DNA of 19,807 bases from Chrysochromulina tobinii (GCA_001275005.1 JWZX01002457.1:1-19807); one strand, 5' to 3'; positions 7,397 to 16,764 are shown, numbered from the stretch's first letter. Translations and numbers: made by a program. The notes: a model not told the origin generated them from the sequence alone.

Positions 7397-8479
7397 ATGA
7401 CCTCTGCACAGACGCTGGGGCACAGAGATGAGAATCGTGTTTTCAGACGCTTCACCTTCCCTGCCGGCGGATCTCCCTTTCTCGTTGCGCCGCCTGCCAT
7501 CCCCGTATCAATACGCAACGACCAAGCCATAAACGTTCCTTTGCCGACCACTCGGCCAGAGCCGCATGCGTCTGCACCGCCTGCTCCTGCACCGGGCACA
7601 AATGAGGTTGCCCGCTTGCACATTTCGCAGCTCACGCCGGCCATATTCGACATGCGCTTCCGGGTGCCCGGGGTGCCGCTGATCATCGAGGGCGCGCTGG
7701 ACCTGCCCGATTTTGAGTGGCGGCTGCAACCATTCGTCGAGTCGTTTGCGAGCAGCGAAGCCACGTACCTGTGCCGCATCCACGGGAGCGACGCGTTTGC
7801 CACCTCGCCATCCAAGTGGACGGGCAAGTCACACGCGCGGCACGTGGTGCCAACGACGCCAAGCAAGTTTGCGCAGACGATCGCCGACGGCATCGCGGCG
7901 CGTGAAGATTGCTACGTGCAGGCGGACATCCGCGGGACAAGCGCAGGCGATGCCCTCGACAAGGGTCCGCTGCGCCGCATCGCCGCAGCCACGGGCCTGC
8001 AGGTCCATCGCCAGTACGGGCCGGTGGTCAACATGTGGTGGGGACCTTCAGGGCACAAGGAACCACTGCACATGGATGCGACCGATGGGACGCTCTGCCA
8101 GTTGTACGGGCGGAAGCACGTCGTCCTCTTCCCGGCGCACTGCTGGCGCGACCTGTACCCCTTCCCGGCGACCGAGACGGGCATGTCTTGGGCCTTTTCA
8201 CAGGTGGTGCAGGCCAGCCCCGACTTGGGCGCATTCCCGCGGCTTGCGCAGGCGCTGCCGCATCGGCTCGAGCTGGTGCTTGAGGAGGGCGAGGTGCTCT
8301 TCCTGCCGGCGGGCGTCGCGCACGAGATTTCGGGCGAGCGCCTCCTCCGGGACGGGACACCCGCGGAGCACGTGCTCTCGGTGAATAGGTTCTGGAGGAC
8401 CGACCCGAACCGCGTGCGCCCGCATATGCCCGAGGATGCGCGCCGTATGTACGATGCGACCTTGGCTACCTACGAGTGA
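7397..8479 (+). CDS. JmjC / cupin-8 family 2-oxoglutarate Fe(II) oxygenase
   Basis: A 360-residue protein with the FIH/JMJD5/TYW5-like cupin-8 fold. NMWWGPSGHKEPLHMDATDG carries the iron-binding H225 and D227. Downstream, YGRKHVVLFP gives a candidate 2-oxoglutarate-binding Lys (K240), and LFLPAGVAHEI gives the third iron ligand H309. Residues 1-75 are a low-complexity N-terminus rich in Pro and Ala. Such enzymes hydroxylate or demethylate proteins, or hydroxylate a tRNA base; the substrate here cannot be told. The frame reaches back to a GTG at 7364, but the first ATG is at 7397. No introns are visible. Confidence 0.87.
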   Translation: MTSAQTLGHRDENRVFRRFTFPAGGSPFLVAPPAIPVSIRNDQAINVPLPTTRPEPHASAPPAPAPGTNEVARLHISQLTPAIFDMRFRVPGVPLIIEGALDLPDFEWRLQPFVESFASSEATYLCRIHGSDAFATSPSKWTGKSHARHVVPTTPSKFAQTIADGIAAREDCYVQADIRGTSAGDALDKGPLRRIAAATGLQVHRQYGPVVNMWWGPSGHKEPLHMDATDGTLCQLYGRKHVVLFPAHCWRDLYPFPATETGMSWAFSQVVQASPDLGAFPRLAQALPHRLELVLEEGEVLFLPAGVAHEISGERLLRDGTPAEHVLSVNRFWRTDPNRVRPHMPEDARRMYDATLATYE

Positions 8480-9054
8480 GTGCTGGTAGCGCATCCACGT
8501 AGGCGATTCCACAGCCTACGCGTGTGTAAGTACAGTGGCGTACACCTGCAACAAGTGGCACGCCCACTGGAGCGTCAGAGGACAGTGGAGTCAGTCTGTC
8601 GGCACGGCAAGTGGAAGTGCCATGCCGATGGAGCGGGGAGTCCGGAGAGGCGCGAGGCGACGCAGCGCAGGGCGCGTGTGTACGGCCGGGAGCTCCGGCC
8701 GCCACGCGCGCGACCCACCTTTTTCGATTTTCGCGAATTTCGTTAAATGGCGAATGCCGAACGACGTCCGGTCGCCGCGCGCGACTCGTGAACTTCCACC
8801 TGCCGGTCGCTCCGCCGTGTCGCATGAACAATGATAGTGATAGTGAAACGTCAGCCCGCGCGCGCGCCCGGGGCGGTCACACCGCGCTCACGGTCCCGCC
8901 TCATGAGCTCGCTCCCGGTCCCGCCTGTGACGCGTCTCACTTCCTGTGATCCCTGTGAACTGTGTGTGCAGCGACATGAGCTGTGGTGCTACACGGGTTC
9001 ACGTGTCTCATGCGATGACTCTCCGTGTGTAGATGGGTGCGGCCAAGCACTCGC
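8480..9054. other. Convergent intergenic interval
   Basis: The 575 bp between convergent genes. It contains the hairpin listed above, a short AT-rich stretch around 8720-8745 and CG-dinucleotide-rich runs near 8858-8872. No gene can be supported here. Confidence 0.6.
8496..8524 (+). repeat. Hairpin just after the JmjC stop
   Basis: CACGTAGGC (8496-8504) faces GCCTACGCGTG (8514-8524): a 7-bp core stem plus three outer pairs past a two-base bulge, with a 9-nt loop. It starts 17 nt after the stop codon, so it should be in the 3' UTR. Confidence 0.6.
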
Positions 9055-10161
9055 TCAGTCCTCCTTTTTGACCGCCTCGGTGCTCGCAACCGCCGCATCC
9101 TCAATGGGCATCGTGCTGAAGTTGAGTACCGCGGCGAGCTCTCCGCGCGCGAGCCCGGTGAGAAGCGAGGCGCCTATGCAGCACGGCACGAGGTAGAGCA
9201 GCGCAGGCTGCGCCGCGTCGAAAAAGTGCATCACCGCAACGGTCGTGGCAAGACCGAGCTCATACGCCACCATGTTGGTCACAAAGTATGGCTGGGACGC
9301 GTAGCCCTTCTTAACGTCGAGTCGGAGCATGAGAGCAACAAAGATGCCCGGGATGACGATGTCGCCCAGGCCGAGCATCGAGCACGGCACGGGCGTCACT
9401 CCCAGTGCCTTCGGGAATAAGATCTTGACCGGCGCGTTGAGTCCCTTCGCCACAGAGACCATCACCTCTGTCCCAAAGACCCAAAAGACATCGTACACGA
9501 AGAGGCCGCAGAGCAGGATGCACCCGATTGCGTACGAGCCGAGCGCGAGCATCTCGATCGCCTGGATCGAAAAGCAGCAGCCGAGCAGATTGTTGAGCCA
9601 CCACTTTTTTGTCACCGCGTACGCGAGCGACGCAGCTGCGCACGTGGCGAAGACGGCCACGTCGAACATCGTGAAGCCGAAGGCTAATTTCTCGCGCTTG
9701 TCCTTCGCCTTCCATAGCTGATAGTCGAAGCTGAACTCGAAGCGCTTCAGGCCGCCCATGCTCAGGGCGGCCGTGAGCGCCGGCGAGATTGTGCTGAAGA
9801 TGCTGAAGGCGCCGAGCACCGAAAAGTAGATGGAGATGAGCACGTCCAGATACTCCTTCTTGACAAGCTTGACGACCAGGTACAAGCTGAAGAGCGCGGC
9901 CGAGCCGATGAGAGGGAACTGCATGGCGTCCTTCTTGCTCACCGTCTCGATCTTTGAGTCACCTCGTGCCTTGGCAGCTTCCGTGATTGCGCCCTGGCAG
10001 CCCGTCCATACGAGCAACGGTGCCATCAGCAGCAGGTGCAAGTACGGGTGGATGAGCGTCAGCTGCGGGATCACGAGCATCGCGCCGACGAGCGCAAGGC
10101 CCGTGTTGGACGATGGCGAAGGGCCGCTCACAGCACTCATCCGCTCGTGTGCGAGTACCAT
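9055..10161 (-). CDS. HM13: Signal peptide peptidase (intramembrane aspartyl protease)
   Basis: A 368-residue multi-pass protein of presenilin/SPP type, which cuts signal-peptide remnants and some tail-anchored proteins within the ER membrane. The catalytic motifs are all present: YDVFWVFGTEVM with Asp224, GLGDIVIPG with Asp267, and the QPALLYLVP (PAL) motif at 318-326. Hydrophobic spans fit the nine-helix layout. The last four residues are KKED, a KKXX-type ER retrieval signal, as in animal and plant SPP. The length is normal for the family. A second in-frame ATG (10140) would shorten it by seven residues. Confidence 0.95.
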   Translation of the reverse strand: MVLAHERMSAVSGPSPSSNTGLALVGAMLVIPQLTLIHPYLHLLLMAPLLVWTGCQGAITEAAKARGDSKIETVSKKDAMQFPLIGSAALFSLYLVVKLVKKEYLDVLISIYFSVLGAFSIFSTISPALTAALSMGGLKRFEFSFDYQLWKAKDKREKLAFGFTMFDVAVFATCAAASLAYAVTKKWWLNNLLGCCFSIQAIEMLALGSYAIGCILLCGLFVYDVFWVFGTEVMVSVAKGLNAPVKILFPKALGVTPVPCSMLGLGDIVIPGIFVALMLRLDVKKGYASQPYFVTNMVAYELGLATTVAVMHFFDAAQPALLYLVPCCIGASLLTGLARGELAAVLNFSTMPIEDAAVASTEAVKKED

Positions 10162-10502
10162 TGGTATAGCCGAGCTCGTCGCCGCAGCTCAGCTCGAAAT
10201 GCCGCAAACGCAAAAACCTAACAAGTCAAGGCAAGTCAAGTCAACCTACGGGAGATAAAAGTAGGAGCTGGGAGAGGCTCTCCCTTTGGACGTGCATATT
10301 TTCGACGCCACGTGGAATCATCGCTGACTTGAATCCTGTGGGCGTCTCAAGCAGAAGCACCCGCAAAATTCGGGATAGAAATTTTTCGGGGCACGGGGGG
10401 TCCCGCGCACAATTGCGAATTGGTAGGGTAGCTTGTTCAAGGTTACAAATCTCTCTACACGAATTTCATGGCAACGCCCCCGCATCGCTCTAGCGCGATG
10501 GA
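10162..10502. other. Interval upstream of the signal peptide peptidase gene
   Basis: The 341 bp between the stop of the next minus-strand gene and the SPP start. It holds the GTCAA-type repeats and a small palindrome (GGGAGAG, one base, CTCTCCC at 10270-10284). It should include the SPP promoter and the 3' UTR of the upstream gene. No gene is visible. Confidence 0.6.
10223..10246. repeat. AAGTCA/GTCAA direct repeat upstream of SPP
   Basis: AAGTCAAG, then GCAAGTCAAGTCAACC: three AAGTCA/GTCAA units about 60 bp upstream of the SPP start codon. It shares the unit with the inverted repeat at 2092-2125, also upstream of a minus-strand gene. Confidence 0.7.
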
Positions 10503-11744
10503 TCAGGATACTGAGCCTTGGCGCTCGACATTGGCCATGTCGCTCGAGCGGCTTTGAGGACCGGCCGCCTTCGCCGCGGCCATCTCCTCGTTCGTGCGCC
10601 GCGGCCGCTTCCAAGTCTTGCTCCGCTCATCCACCTGCACTCCCATCGCCGCGAGCTCACTCAAGATCGAGTCCGCCTCCGCCTCGGCCGCTCCCGGCTC
10701 CTCTGACCACCACGGCTGGCGGCACGCTGTGAGCTTTGTGAGAAGCGCGCCGATTTTGGGCTCCGCCTTGCCGACCTTGCCGCCGACGCGGTGGTACTCG
10801 CCATACAGGCGCACGACGCGCCATGCCTTGCGCCGATCATCCACGACCACGGAATGCTCCGCGCGCATCGTCGCCGTGATCGCATCTGCCCGGGCAAAGT
10901 CGCGCCGACGCTTTGCTGTGAGGCGCGCCGTGAGGAGCGACATAATGAGCGACGTGTCCAAATCGGGCGCATCGGCGTCGCCGTCGCCCGGACCGCGCAC
11001 GTACTCATCGGCCGCTGCGGCAGCCTCCTTGGCCGCTGCGAGCGTGCTCTCGAAGGGCAACCCGTCCGCACGCCACTGCTTGGTTTCGTCACAAACGATC
11101 ACCCCAAGAGACTCAAGCTCGTCGCGCTTGGCGTCGGCGAGCTCGAAGTTGGCCCGGAGCTTGGCCATCAGCCGTGCGGCGAGCAAGTCGTCGATTTTTC
11201 CGAGCGACACTTGACCGGCCTTTCCCTTGGCGCCGCCGCCCGTGCGAGAGTAGTCGTGCCCGCGCGGTCCCAGGTCGCGCCACGGCTTCTTGGTGGCTTC
11301 AGCCGGCGAAATTTCCGGCTGGTCGTCGACGTAGCGTGAGTGCCGCGGCGTCACGTACCAGGCTTCGCGCCCACGCATGTCGACGATCGTCACGCCCATC
11401 GCCACGACGGCCGCCTTGACAACGTCGGCCTCATCGTACCGGCGCTGTGCGCGCAGGAGGGATCGTTTGGCCACGAGTGAATTGACAAGCTCCTCATCGA
11501 CCGGCGGTTTCCCCGAGAGCCGCTCGTAGTGTGCATCATCGTGATCACGGAAATACACGATGGCCTCACGCTCTGGAGCACTTGCTGGCTGCATCGCCAC
11601 CGTAGTGGCTTCGGCAGGGGCCACCGCCACAGTCAGCACAGGACGAGATCGGTGCTGTGGGATAGTTGCGACGCGTTTAGAGATGACGAGGCTGTGGCTG
11701 CATGTGGCAAATGCCACCGAGAGCACAGCCAGGCATCGTGCCAT
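10503..11744 (-). CDS. Plastid-type protein with four CysRS C-terminal-like repeats
   Basis: A 413-residue protein. The N-terminus (MARCLAVLSVAFATCSHS) reads as a signal peptide. It is followed by a basic, Ser/Thr/Pro-rich stretch (VISKRVATIPQHRSRP), the bipartite pattern of proteins sent to a secondary plastid. The rest has four helical repeats at about 87-130, 184-226, 265-309 and 330-379. Each has the pattern LL..RL.AK...DF..AD....EL...GV.V.D....W, best seen in LLAARLMAKLRANFELADAK and ESLGVIVCDETKQWR. That is the C-terminal module of cysteinyl-tRNA synthetase (DALR-type), here without any catalytic domain. Linkers are Pro/Gly/Asp-rich. A nucleic-acid-binding role in the plastid is plausible but inferred. 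Confidence 0.72.
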   Translation of the reverse strand: MARCLAVLSVAFATCSHSLVISKRVATIPQHRSRPVLTVAVAPAEATTVAMQPASAPEREAIVYFRDHDDAHYERLSGKPPVDEELVNSLVAKRSLLRAQRRYDEADVVKAAVVAMGVTIVDMRGREAWYVTPRHSRYVDDQPEISPAEATKKPWRDLGPRGHDYSRTGGGAKGKAGQVSLGKIDDLLAARLMAKLRANFELADAKRDELESLGVIVCDETKQWRADGLPFESTLAAAKEAAAAADEYVRGPGDGDADAPDLDTSLIMSLLTARLTAKRRRDFARADAITATMRAEHSVVVDDRRKAWRVVRLYGEYHRVGGKVGKAEPKIGALLTKLTACRQPWWSEEPGAAEAEADSILSELAAMGVQVDERSKTWKRPRRTNEEMAAAKAAGPQSRSSDMANVERQGSVS

Positions 11745-12314
11745 GGCCAGCGACGAGCTCGTGAGTGCTCATTCCGGCCTGCGGGAATACGCGAAGGAAC
11801 TTTCGAGATCTCGGGCGCGGGAGATCACGTCGTCAATCCTCGTCCGCCGCCGCCCCCAAACGGGCCTGCCTCCCGGCGGTTTTCAAGAATGCAGATCGGA
11901 GCTCTGTGTGTGTAAATGTGACGTGATCTGGAGGCGGAACGATCTCGCACACGGACACGCCGACGAAAACACGCGTGCCCTGAGTCGAGACCTGTCATCA
12001 TGGAGCCAAAAGACCGACGAGACGAGTGTTGGCACGAGCACCATAAACGACTGAACCTCCGACGAATACCACACATGCAACGGAATCAACGACGCGACCC
12101 CGGACGCAACACGCGCCGGCGCCGAGCACCACCATACACAGGCACAAGATTCACATTCACACACACACACACACACGCACACACCCCTCGGACTTTCCGC
12201 GGAGCCGCCGCCAATTCAGCGCGCTCAGCAGACCATGCCCGAAGTACTGCGTGCGCTGCCGCTTCAAGCCAACGCTCTAGTCCCAAACGAGCCCCAATCG
12301 CGCCCTATGCGGTC
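11745..12314. other. Intergenic interval with CA microsatellite
   Basis: 570 bp between two same-strand genes. Apart from the CA repeat I see no gene. It should contain the promoter of the plastid-type protein gene and the 3' UTR of the CIMIP2-like gene. Confidence 0.6.
12158..12186 (+). repeat. (CA)n microsatellite
   Basis: A CA/AC dinucleotide run of about 29 bp with one G interruption. Confidence 0.9.
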
Positions 12315-13172
12315 TCACATTTGGAAGCCGGTATAGAAGAGCACGGGGGGGATGTACGTGTCCCATTTCATGCCGTTCGGGAAGAGGATGGAGCCGTTCT
12401 GCATGACGCCCTTGAAGTCGGCCGGGCCGCCCTTGGACGAGAAGTCGACCAGGATGTAGCCCTGCGCGTTATCGATGGCGCATTCCATCGGCTCCTCGCT
12501 GCCCTCGAAGCCGGTCACGGTGGCCAAGAGGTACGGACCGCTGAAAAAGTGGTGGCCCTTTTTGTCTTGCTTGGCCTTGATGACGATCATCACGTCGGGG
12601 AAGCTGGCATCCTCAAATTTGCCGATGAACGGCGACGAGCCCGGCACCGGCGTCGAGTGCGTCGTGGAGCCAAGCGAGTGCGTGCGCACCTTGGCAACAT
12701 GGCCCGTGTAGCCCGGCGTCGTGCCCGTCGCGAACATCTGGGGCTTCATCTTGTTGGACGCGTTCTGCGGGTCGCGTGCTTCCGACGTGTACACGGCCGC
12801 GGTGACCCCGGGCGTGTACTTGTTAGCAGGGTCGGCACCCCCTTTCTTGTATGACTGCGCATATCGCTGTGGCCGCCACTCTGGCAGCTCGCGAACGCCG
12901 GTTTCCATGTCGACGCCCACGTGGCCATTGGGCGAGCCAGGCACGCCCGGCGTGTTGCCCAAGGCACAATTGCCCACCTTGTCGCGCGCGCGGGGCACAT
13001 GGCCAGCGTAGCCAACCAAGATACCGTAGACCTCGTCACGATAGTCCTTCTGCGCATGCTTGGCGTACTCATCAAAGTCCATCTTATTGTTGAACGCGCC
13101 CGGAGGAGCCGGCCCCCTCTCAAGCGCCGCCATGTAGTTCTTGTAAACGGCAACGCTGTCCATCTCGCCCAT
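12315..13172 (-). CDS. FAM166/CIMIP2-like ciliary microtubule inner protein, with extra C-terminal domain
   Basis: A 285-residue protein with two copies of the motif that marks the FAM166 (CIMIP2) family, GY.G.vP..r...G: VGYAGHVPRARDKVG at 53-67 and TPGYTGHVAKVRTHSLG at 152-168. Members bind the lumen of doublet microtubules in axonemes, so a flagellar role is likely. The remainder is Pro/Gly/Asn-rich loops (TPGVPGSPNGHV, KYTPGVTAAVYTSEARDP). Residues about 190-285 form a separate compact region with alternating hydrophobic strands, KGGPADFKG and GSILFPNGMKW; I recall similar segments in algal proteins but cannot name the domain. The start is set at the ATG at 13172. The frame upstream runs through homopolymeric T/A sequence and looks non-coding. 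Confidence 0.68.
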   Translation of the reverse strand: MGEMDSVAVYKNYMAALERGPAPPGAFNNKMDFDEYAKHAQKDYRDEVYGILVGYAGHVPRARDKVGNCALGNTPGVPGSPNGHVGVDMETGVRELPEWRPQRYAQSYKKGGADPANKYTPGVTAAVYTSEARDPQNASNKMKPQMFATGTTPGYTGHVAKVRTHSLGSTTHSTPVPGSSPFIGKFEDASFPDVMIVIKAKQDKKGHHFFSGPYLLATVTGFEGSEEPMECAIDNAQGYILVDFSSKGGPADFKGVMQNGSILFPNGMKWDTYIPPVLFYTGFQM

Positions 13173-13339
13173 GGTTGCGCGGAAGATGGCCCGCGGGAGC
13201 GACTCTCCCCAAAAGTTTTTTTGGGAACTTTTCAACCGTTTTTTTTTCCGAAGACAAGAAAAGGGTTTTCACGCTTGAATGTTCACGTTCTTTCCGCAAA
13301 GATAAATCGGAGCAGCCGTCGACAGTCAAATCCTTCGAA
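13173..13339. promoter_or_regulatory. Divergent promoter, CIMIP2-like / CAP-H2
   Basis: 167 bp between start codons, with runs of T and A unlike the coding surroundings (13216-13270) and the word AACTTTTCA at 13226-13234, also present in the divergent promoter at 2619-2861. If CAP-H2 starts at 13409, the interval is 236 bp. Confidence 0.45.
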
Positions 13340-15535
13340 ATGACGCCGTGTTGGGCGCCTCGTTCGCGCCCATCTGCCGCCGCAGTGGCGGTCCACACCC
13401 GCAATAGGATGCCCACGACCGAGCTGGCCATTACGACGTCGCGCTACGCGCACCTCCTCGAGCCTATCCGCGAGCTGGAGCGCAACTGGTCGATCGACAT
13501 CGCGTCCGAGCTCGAGGACTACCTCGCCGAGCTCGAGGCCATCACGATAGCCTTCGAGGATGGCAAGCGGCTCGACTTTGCAGAGGCAGCACTGGTGATC
13601 CAGGGCTCAACGTGCATCTACGGCAAAAAGGTTGACTCGCTGTACGAGCTCGTGCTCAACACGCTCGACCAGGTCATCCATAAGAAGAAGGAGAAGGAGC
13701 AGCAGCAGCGGCAGCGGCAGCAGCAGGAGCAACAGGACGATGAGCCAATTGAGCCCGAGGATGGGGAGGAGGAGCCGTTCGTCACGCTCGACGATACGCT
13801 CAAAGAGGCCGACAACATCTCGTTGGCTTCGGCAGCGGGCGGCGCAGGCGCAGCGCACGCGGACACGCGCGCTTTCACGCTCGCGGCGGCCCCGCTCTCG
13901 CTCTTCGCGAGCCTAGGCGGCAGCAACGGCGAGTGCAAGATGCACACCTGCGCGATGCACCCGTCGGGCGCGCTGCTGCTGCCGCACGTGGCCGTCGCCG
14001 AGCACATCCTCCAGGCGCTCCCCATGCCTGCGCGCGGCCCGACGGCAGCACCGCACGCGGCTGATCGCGACGCGACGATGGCAGCAGATGAGGAGCCCTC
14101 GAGAGGCGAGTTTGACGACGAGGACAACCGCGAGATGCAGCCTGATGACGACGACGGGTGGGAGGCCGCAGAAAAGGCCGTGAGCGAGGCTGTGCCCCCC
14201 GCGACGCAGCCTATCGCCCCCGAGCCCGCCGAGTTCGCCGAAACTGACGAAACTGAGGAGACGGCGCCCCCGACGCCCGGCGCGCCGCCCACACCCGCCC
14301 CGCCGCGGACGCCCGCGCCGCAATGGGCTCGCCAGTCCATCGAGCGCGCCGACAAGCGCCCCGCGGCCTCTCCGTTCGATCCGTGGAAGCCCCTCGATCC
14401 GCACGACAACAGCGGCATCTCGCGCCGCCCGTGGCGGCGTGGCAAGACGTACAAGCCGCCGCCTCCCCTCGGAGCGACCGTCGGGGCTGAAGAGGCCGCA
14501 GCGGCGGCGGACGAGGCTGAGAGGGAGGAGGGCGCAGACACGCCCAAGGGCAACGCGGGTGTGGACAAGGAGAATGGCGGCGCGAGCGGCGCGTCGGCGG
14601 TGCTCCGGCGCCTCGGTCTATTGCCCGCGACACTTGCGGACTTTGCGGACTTGTCCCCATTAGGCAGCCTGCGCGCGCCGCTCTGGCCTCAGTTTGAAGC
14701 GATCCACGCTGCCGCGACCAAGCAGCGTGCGGCGGTGCGCAGGGATCTGCTCAGGGAGCTCCGGCTCAAGGGCCACGTGCCCGAGCTGGAGGAGGTCGAA
14801 GAGGGCGCTGACAAGCAGCTGGGCGGAGGTGGGGACCAGGAGCGTGATGGCGCGGCGGTTGGCGCTGGGGAGAGCGAAGGTGATCTGCTCGACCCACATC
14901 TGCCCGCGAGCATGCTGATCGATCCGACGGAGGACGACTTTGCTGAGGACGACGGCGGCTATGGCGGTTGCATGGACGCCGAGGAGGAGGAGGAGGAGGA
15001 GGAGGAGAAGGAGGAGAGGGAGGCCACGACGCGCGGCGCCGAGACGTCCTATGAGGAGCGCTGCCGTCTCCACGTGGAGCAGTGTCTAGAAGCCTCCGCC
15101 TCATATCTCGAGGACGCAGATCTGCACCGGCGCGTCGCCGCGTGGCAGGCGCGCGTGGAGCCGCTGCTGCAGGAGCAGCACTGCCGGCCGCAGTACGACG
15201 TGCATGAGTACGCTGACCGGCTCCTTCGCTCCTTCGTCGCCGAGGGGCGCACCGTCGCGCGCTCGAAGAAGAGCCGAGCAGCTGAGGCGGGCAGCACGGC
15301 CGATGGTGGGGAGGTGACATGCCTTTCGTTTGGCGAGGCGGCCCAGGCGCAGAAGCCGTACGAGGTCGCCCGCATGTTCCTGGCGGCGCTAGTCCTATCT
15401 AACTCTGAGAATGTCCAGCTGCATGCCTCGGGCTCCTTGGCGGATGGTAACCTGAAGCTGGATCTGCATCTTCTGAAGAGCGAACGGCGGCAGCAGCATG
15501 ACCTCGGCGAGGTGCGGGGTGCGGGGTGCTCGTAA
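13340..15535 (+). CDS. NCAPH2: Condensin II complex subunit H2 (CAP-H2)
   Basis: A 731-residue kleisin of condensin II, which bridges the SMC2-SMC4 ATPase heads and shapes chromosomes in the nucleus. The N-terminal domain (about 35-113) has RYAHLLEPIRELERNWSIDI and EAALVIQGSTCIYGKKVDSL, very close to metazoan and plant CAP-H2. The middle has MHPSGALLL (near 200) and DPWKPLDPHD followed by a basic GKTYKPPPP (near 347-375), also conserved. The C-terminal domain (about 569-731) has SYEERCRLHVEQCLEAS, VEPLLQEQ, YDVHEYADRLL and PYEVARMFLAALVLSN. Between them lie a K/E/Q-rich segment (13678-13740), acidic linkers and a poly-Glu run (14982-15010). A second ATG at 13409 (MPTTELAITTSRYAHLL) matches the usual N-terminal length better. 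No introns are visible. Confidence 0.92.
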   Translation: MTPCWAPRSRPSAAAVAVHTRNRMPTTELAITTSRYAHLLEPIRELERNWSIDIASELEDYLAELEAITIAFEDGKRLDFAEAALVIQGSTCIYGKKVDSLYELVLNTLDQVIHKKKEKEQQQRQRQQQEQQDDEPIEPEDGEEEPFVTLDDTLKEADNISLASAAGGAGAAHADTRAFTLAAAPLSLFASLGGSNGECKMHTCAMHPSGALLLPHVAVAEHILQALPMPARGPTAAPHAADRDATMAADEEPSRGEFDDEDNREMQPDDDDGWEAAEKAVSEAVPPATQPIAPEPAEFAETDETEETAPPTPGAPPTPAPPRTPAPQWARQSIERADKRPAASPFDPWKPLDPHDNSGISRRPWRRGKTYKPPPPLGATVGAEEAAAAADEAEREEGADTPKGNAGVDKENGGASGASAVLRRLGLLPATLADFADLSPLGSLRAPLWPQFEAIHAAATKQRAAVRRDLLRELRLKGHVPELEEVEEGADKQLGGGGDQERDGAAVGAGESEGDLLDPHLPASMLIDPTEDDFAEDDGGYGGCMDAEEEEEEEEEKEEREATTRGAETSYEERCRLHVEQCLEASASYLEDADLHRRVAAWQARVEPLLQEQHCRPQYDVHEYADRLLRSFVAEGRTVARSKKSRAAEAGSTADGGEVTCLSFGEAAQAQKPYEVARMFLAALVLSNSENVQLHASGSLADGNLKLDLHLLKSERRQQHDLGEVRGAGCS

Positions 15536-15551
15536 TGGCGCGCACGCATGA

Positions 15552-15629
15552 GGCTCGAGTGAGGCTGGACGGCAAGGACACGGGAGAGGGGGCTCGAGTG
15601 AGGCTGGACGGCAAGGACACGGGAGAGGG
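15552..15629 (+). repeat. 39-bp tandem duplication after the CAP-H2 stop
   Basis: Two identical 39-bp copies (15552-15590 and 15591-15629), beginning 17 nt after the CAP-H2 stop codon, starting GGCTCGAGTGAGGCTGGACG. Confidence 0.9.
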
Positions 15630-16424
15630 GGCGACCGCCGACTGGCCGAGTGAGCTGTGGCGCCCTAGGTCGCTCGAGACGGCGCTCGTGACGGCGCCCG
15701 ACACGGATGGCGGTTGGTTGCCCGACCGCAGCGATGCATGTGGCCCCCGAGCCGGGGCCGTACGGGTGCTCAGTTGGAGAGGGGGTGGCGGAACATGGAG
15801 AGCGCCCTTCGGGGGGCAGCCAGTGGGGAAACTCCTCTCGAGGCGTCGAGGCGTCGAGGGAGACGGCGAGGCTTAGAGGTGTGTGTGCGGTGGGGGGGGG
15901 GAGCCGGGGGCGCGCATACTCGGGGGTCTTCTTGCGGGAAGAGCAAGGTCGAATAGGCGTCGCTCTGCCCGGGAAGGGTTCCTGTGCCAACACATCAACA
16001 AGAGTGCTCGCACGGCAGTCATACTCCAACTGACCCCGGGCCCGGCGGTCGTGTGTTCCTCTGCGCGCGGGGCGCTGCTCAGTGCTCTCCCGCCCGAGGA
16101 CCGCGGAGAGTGGGCCGGGGAGCGGAGAGCCGCGCGATATTTATCGAATATAAACGAGCGCCAACCTTAAAGCAAATGAATTTTTTATTGACTAACACGC
16201 TACGACGGTAACATACCGTTACGCCCGGCGCGCACCCAGGGACGGACCCGAGTGCGGGCGACCCGCCCGGGGAGGATAAACTCAGCGACGCGGTGATCAT
16301 GAAACTCGTGTGCGATATGAAGCAGCGTCTTGACACATCCAATGACTCCCAAAAGCACGAGGAATGCTCCCGTTCCCAATGGAGACGCGAGCGACGGCCA
16401 GCGCCGCCAGCCGCGTACATTCAT

Positions 16425-16456
16425 ATCCCGCTTTGGTTACATGTACCAAACGGGAT
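16425..16456. repeat. 32-bp near-perfect palindrome
   Basis: ATCCCG.TTTGGT.ACATGT on the left reads back as its complement on the right (ACATGTACCAAACGGGAT); only a single extra C and T break the symmetry on the left arm. Centre at ACATGT. Confidence 0.88.
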
Positions 16457-16764
16457 TTCGCGCTACTCTTCTAAAACTTTCAGCTCATCCAAATGTGCAG
16501 AACACTCTTGACCGCTTCTGGCAGGGCTTCTTCACAAGTCTGGCTAGGCAGCCTTTTGCTAATTTTGAGCCCAAGCCAAGACTGATGAGCTTGAGTGTTG
16601 AGGGCTTATAGAGCATGGTTATAACTGAGTACGAGCACTGGTTGGTTGTCAGGCAGAGCCGACGGCGACGGATCTATCGGGTCACTCTCGTGGCCACTGT
16701 ATCTCGAACGCTACGTACCCTCTTACCGATCTAGCGCCCGCCGACTCTTGCTTCCACAAGGCCG

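Noticed and set aside
13340-13390. E2F-like sites (TTGGGCGCC, TTCGCGCCC) near the CAP-H2 start
   Set aside because: Short GC-rich words expected by chance in this composition, and they lie at or after the first ATG.
13618-14568. 316-codon Ser/Ala-rich minus-strand frame
   Set aside because: Antisense of the low-complexity middle of CAP-H2; no domain features.
15049-16029. 326-codon minus-strand frame with a duplicated LSRVLAVQPHSS
   Set aside because: Overlaps the conserved C-terminal domain of CAP-H2 on the other strand; the repeat is the 39-bp duplication read backwards.
16079-16611. Short open frames in both directions (16079-16420 minus, 16330-16611 plus)
   Set aside because: Around 100 codons, no motif, overlapping each other in a non-coding-looking tract with palindromes.
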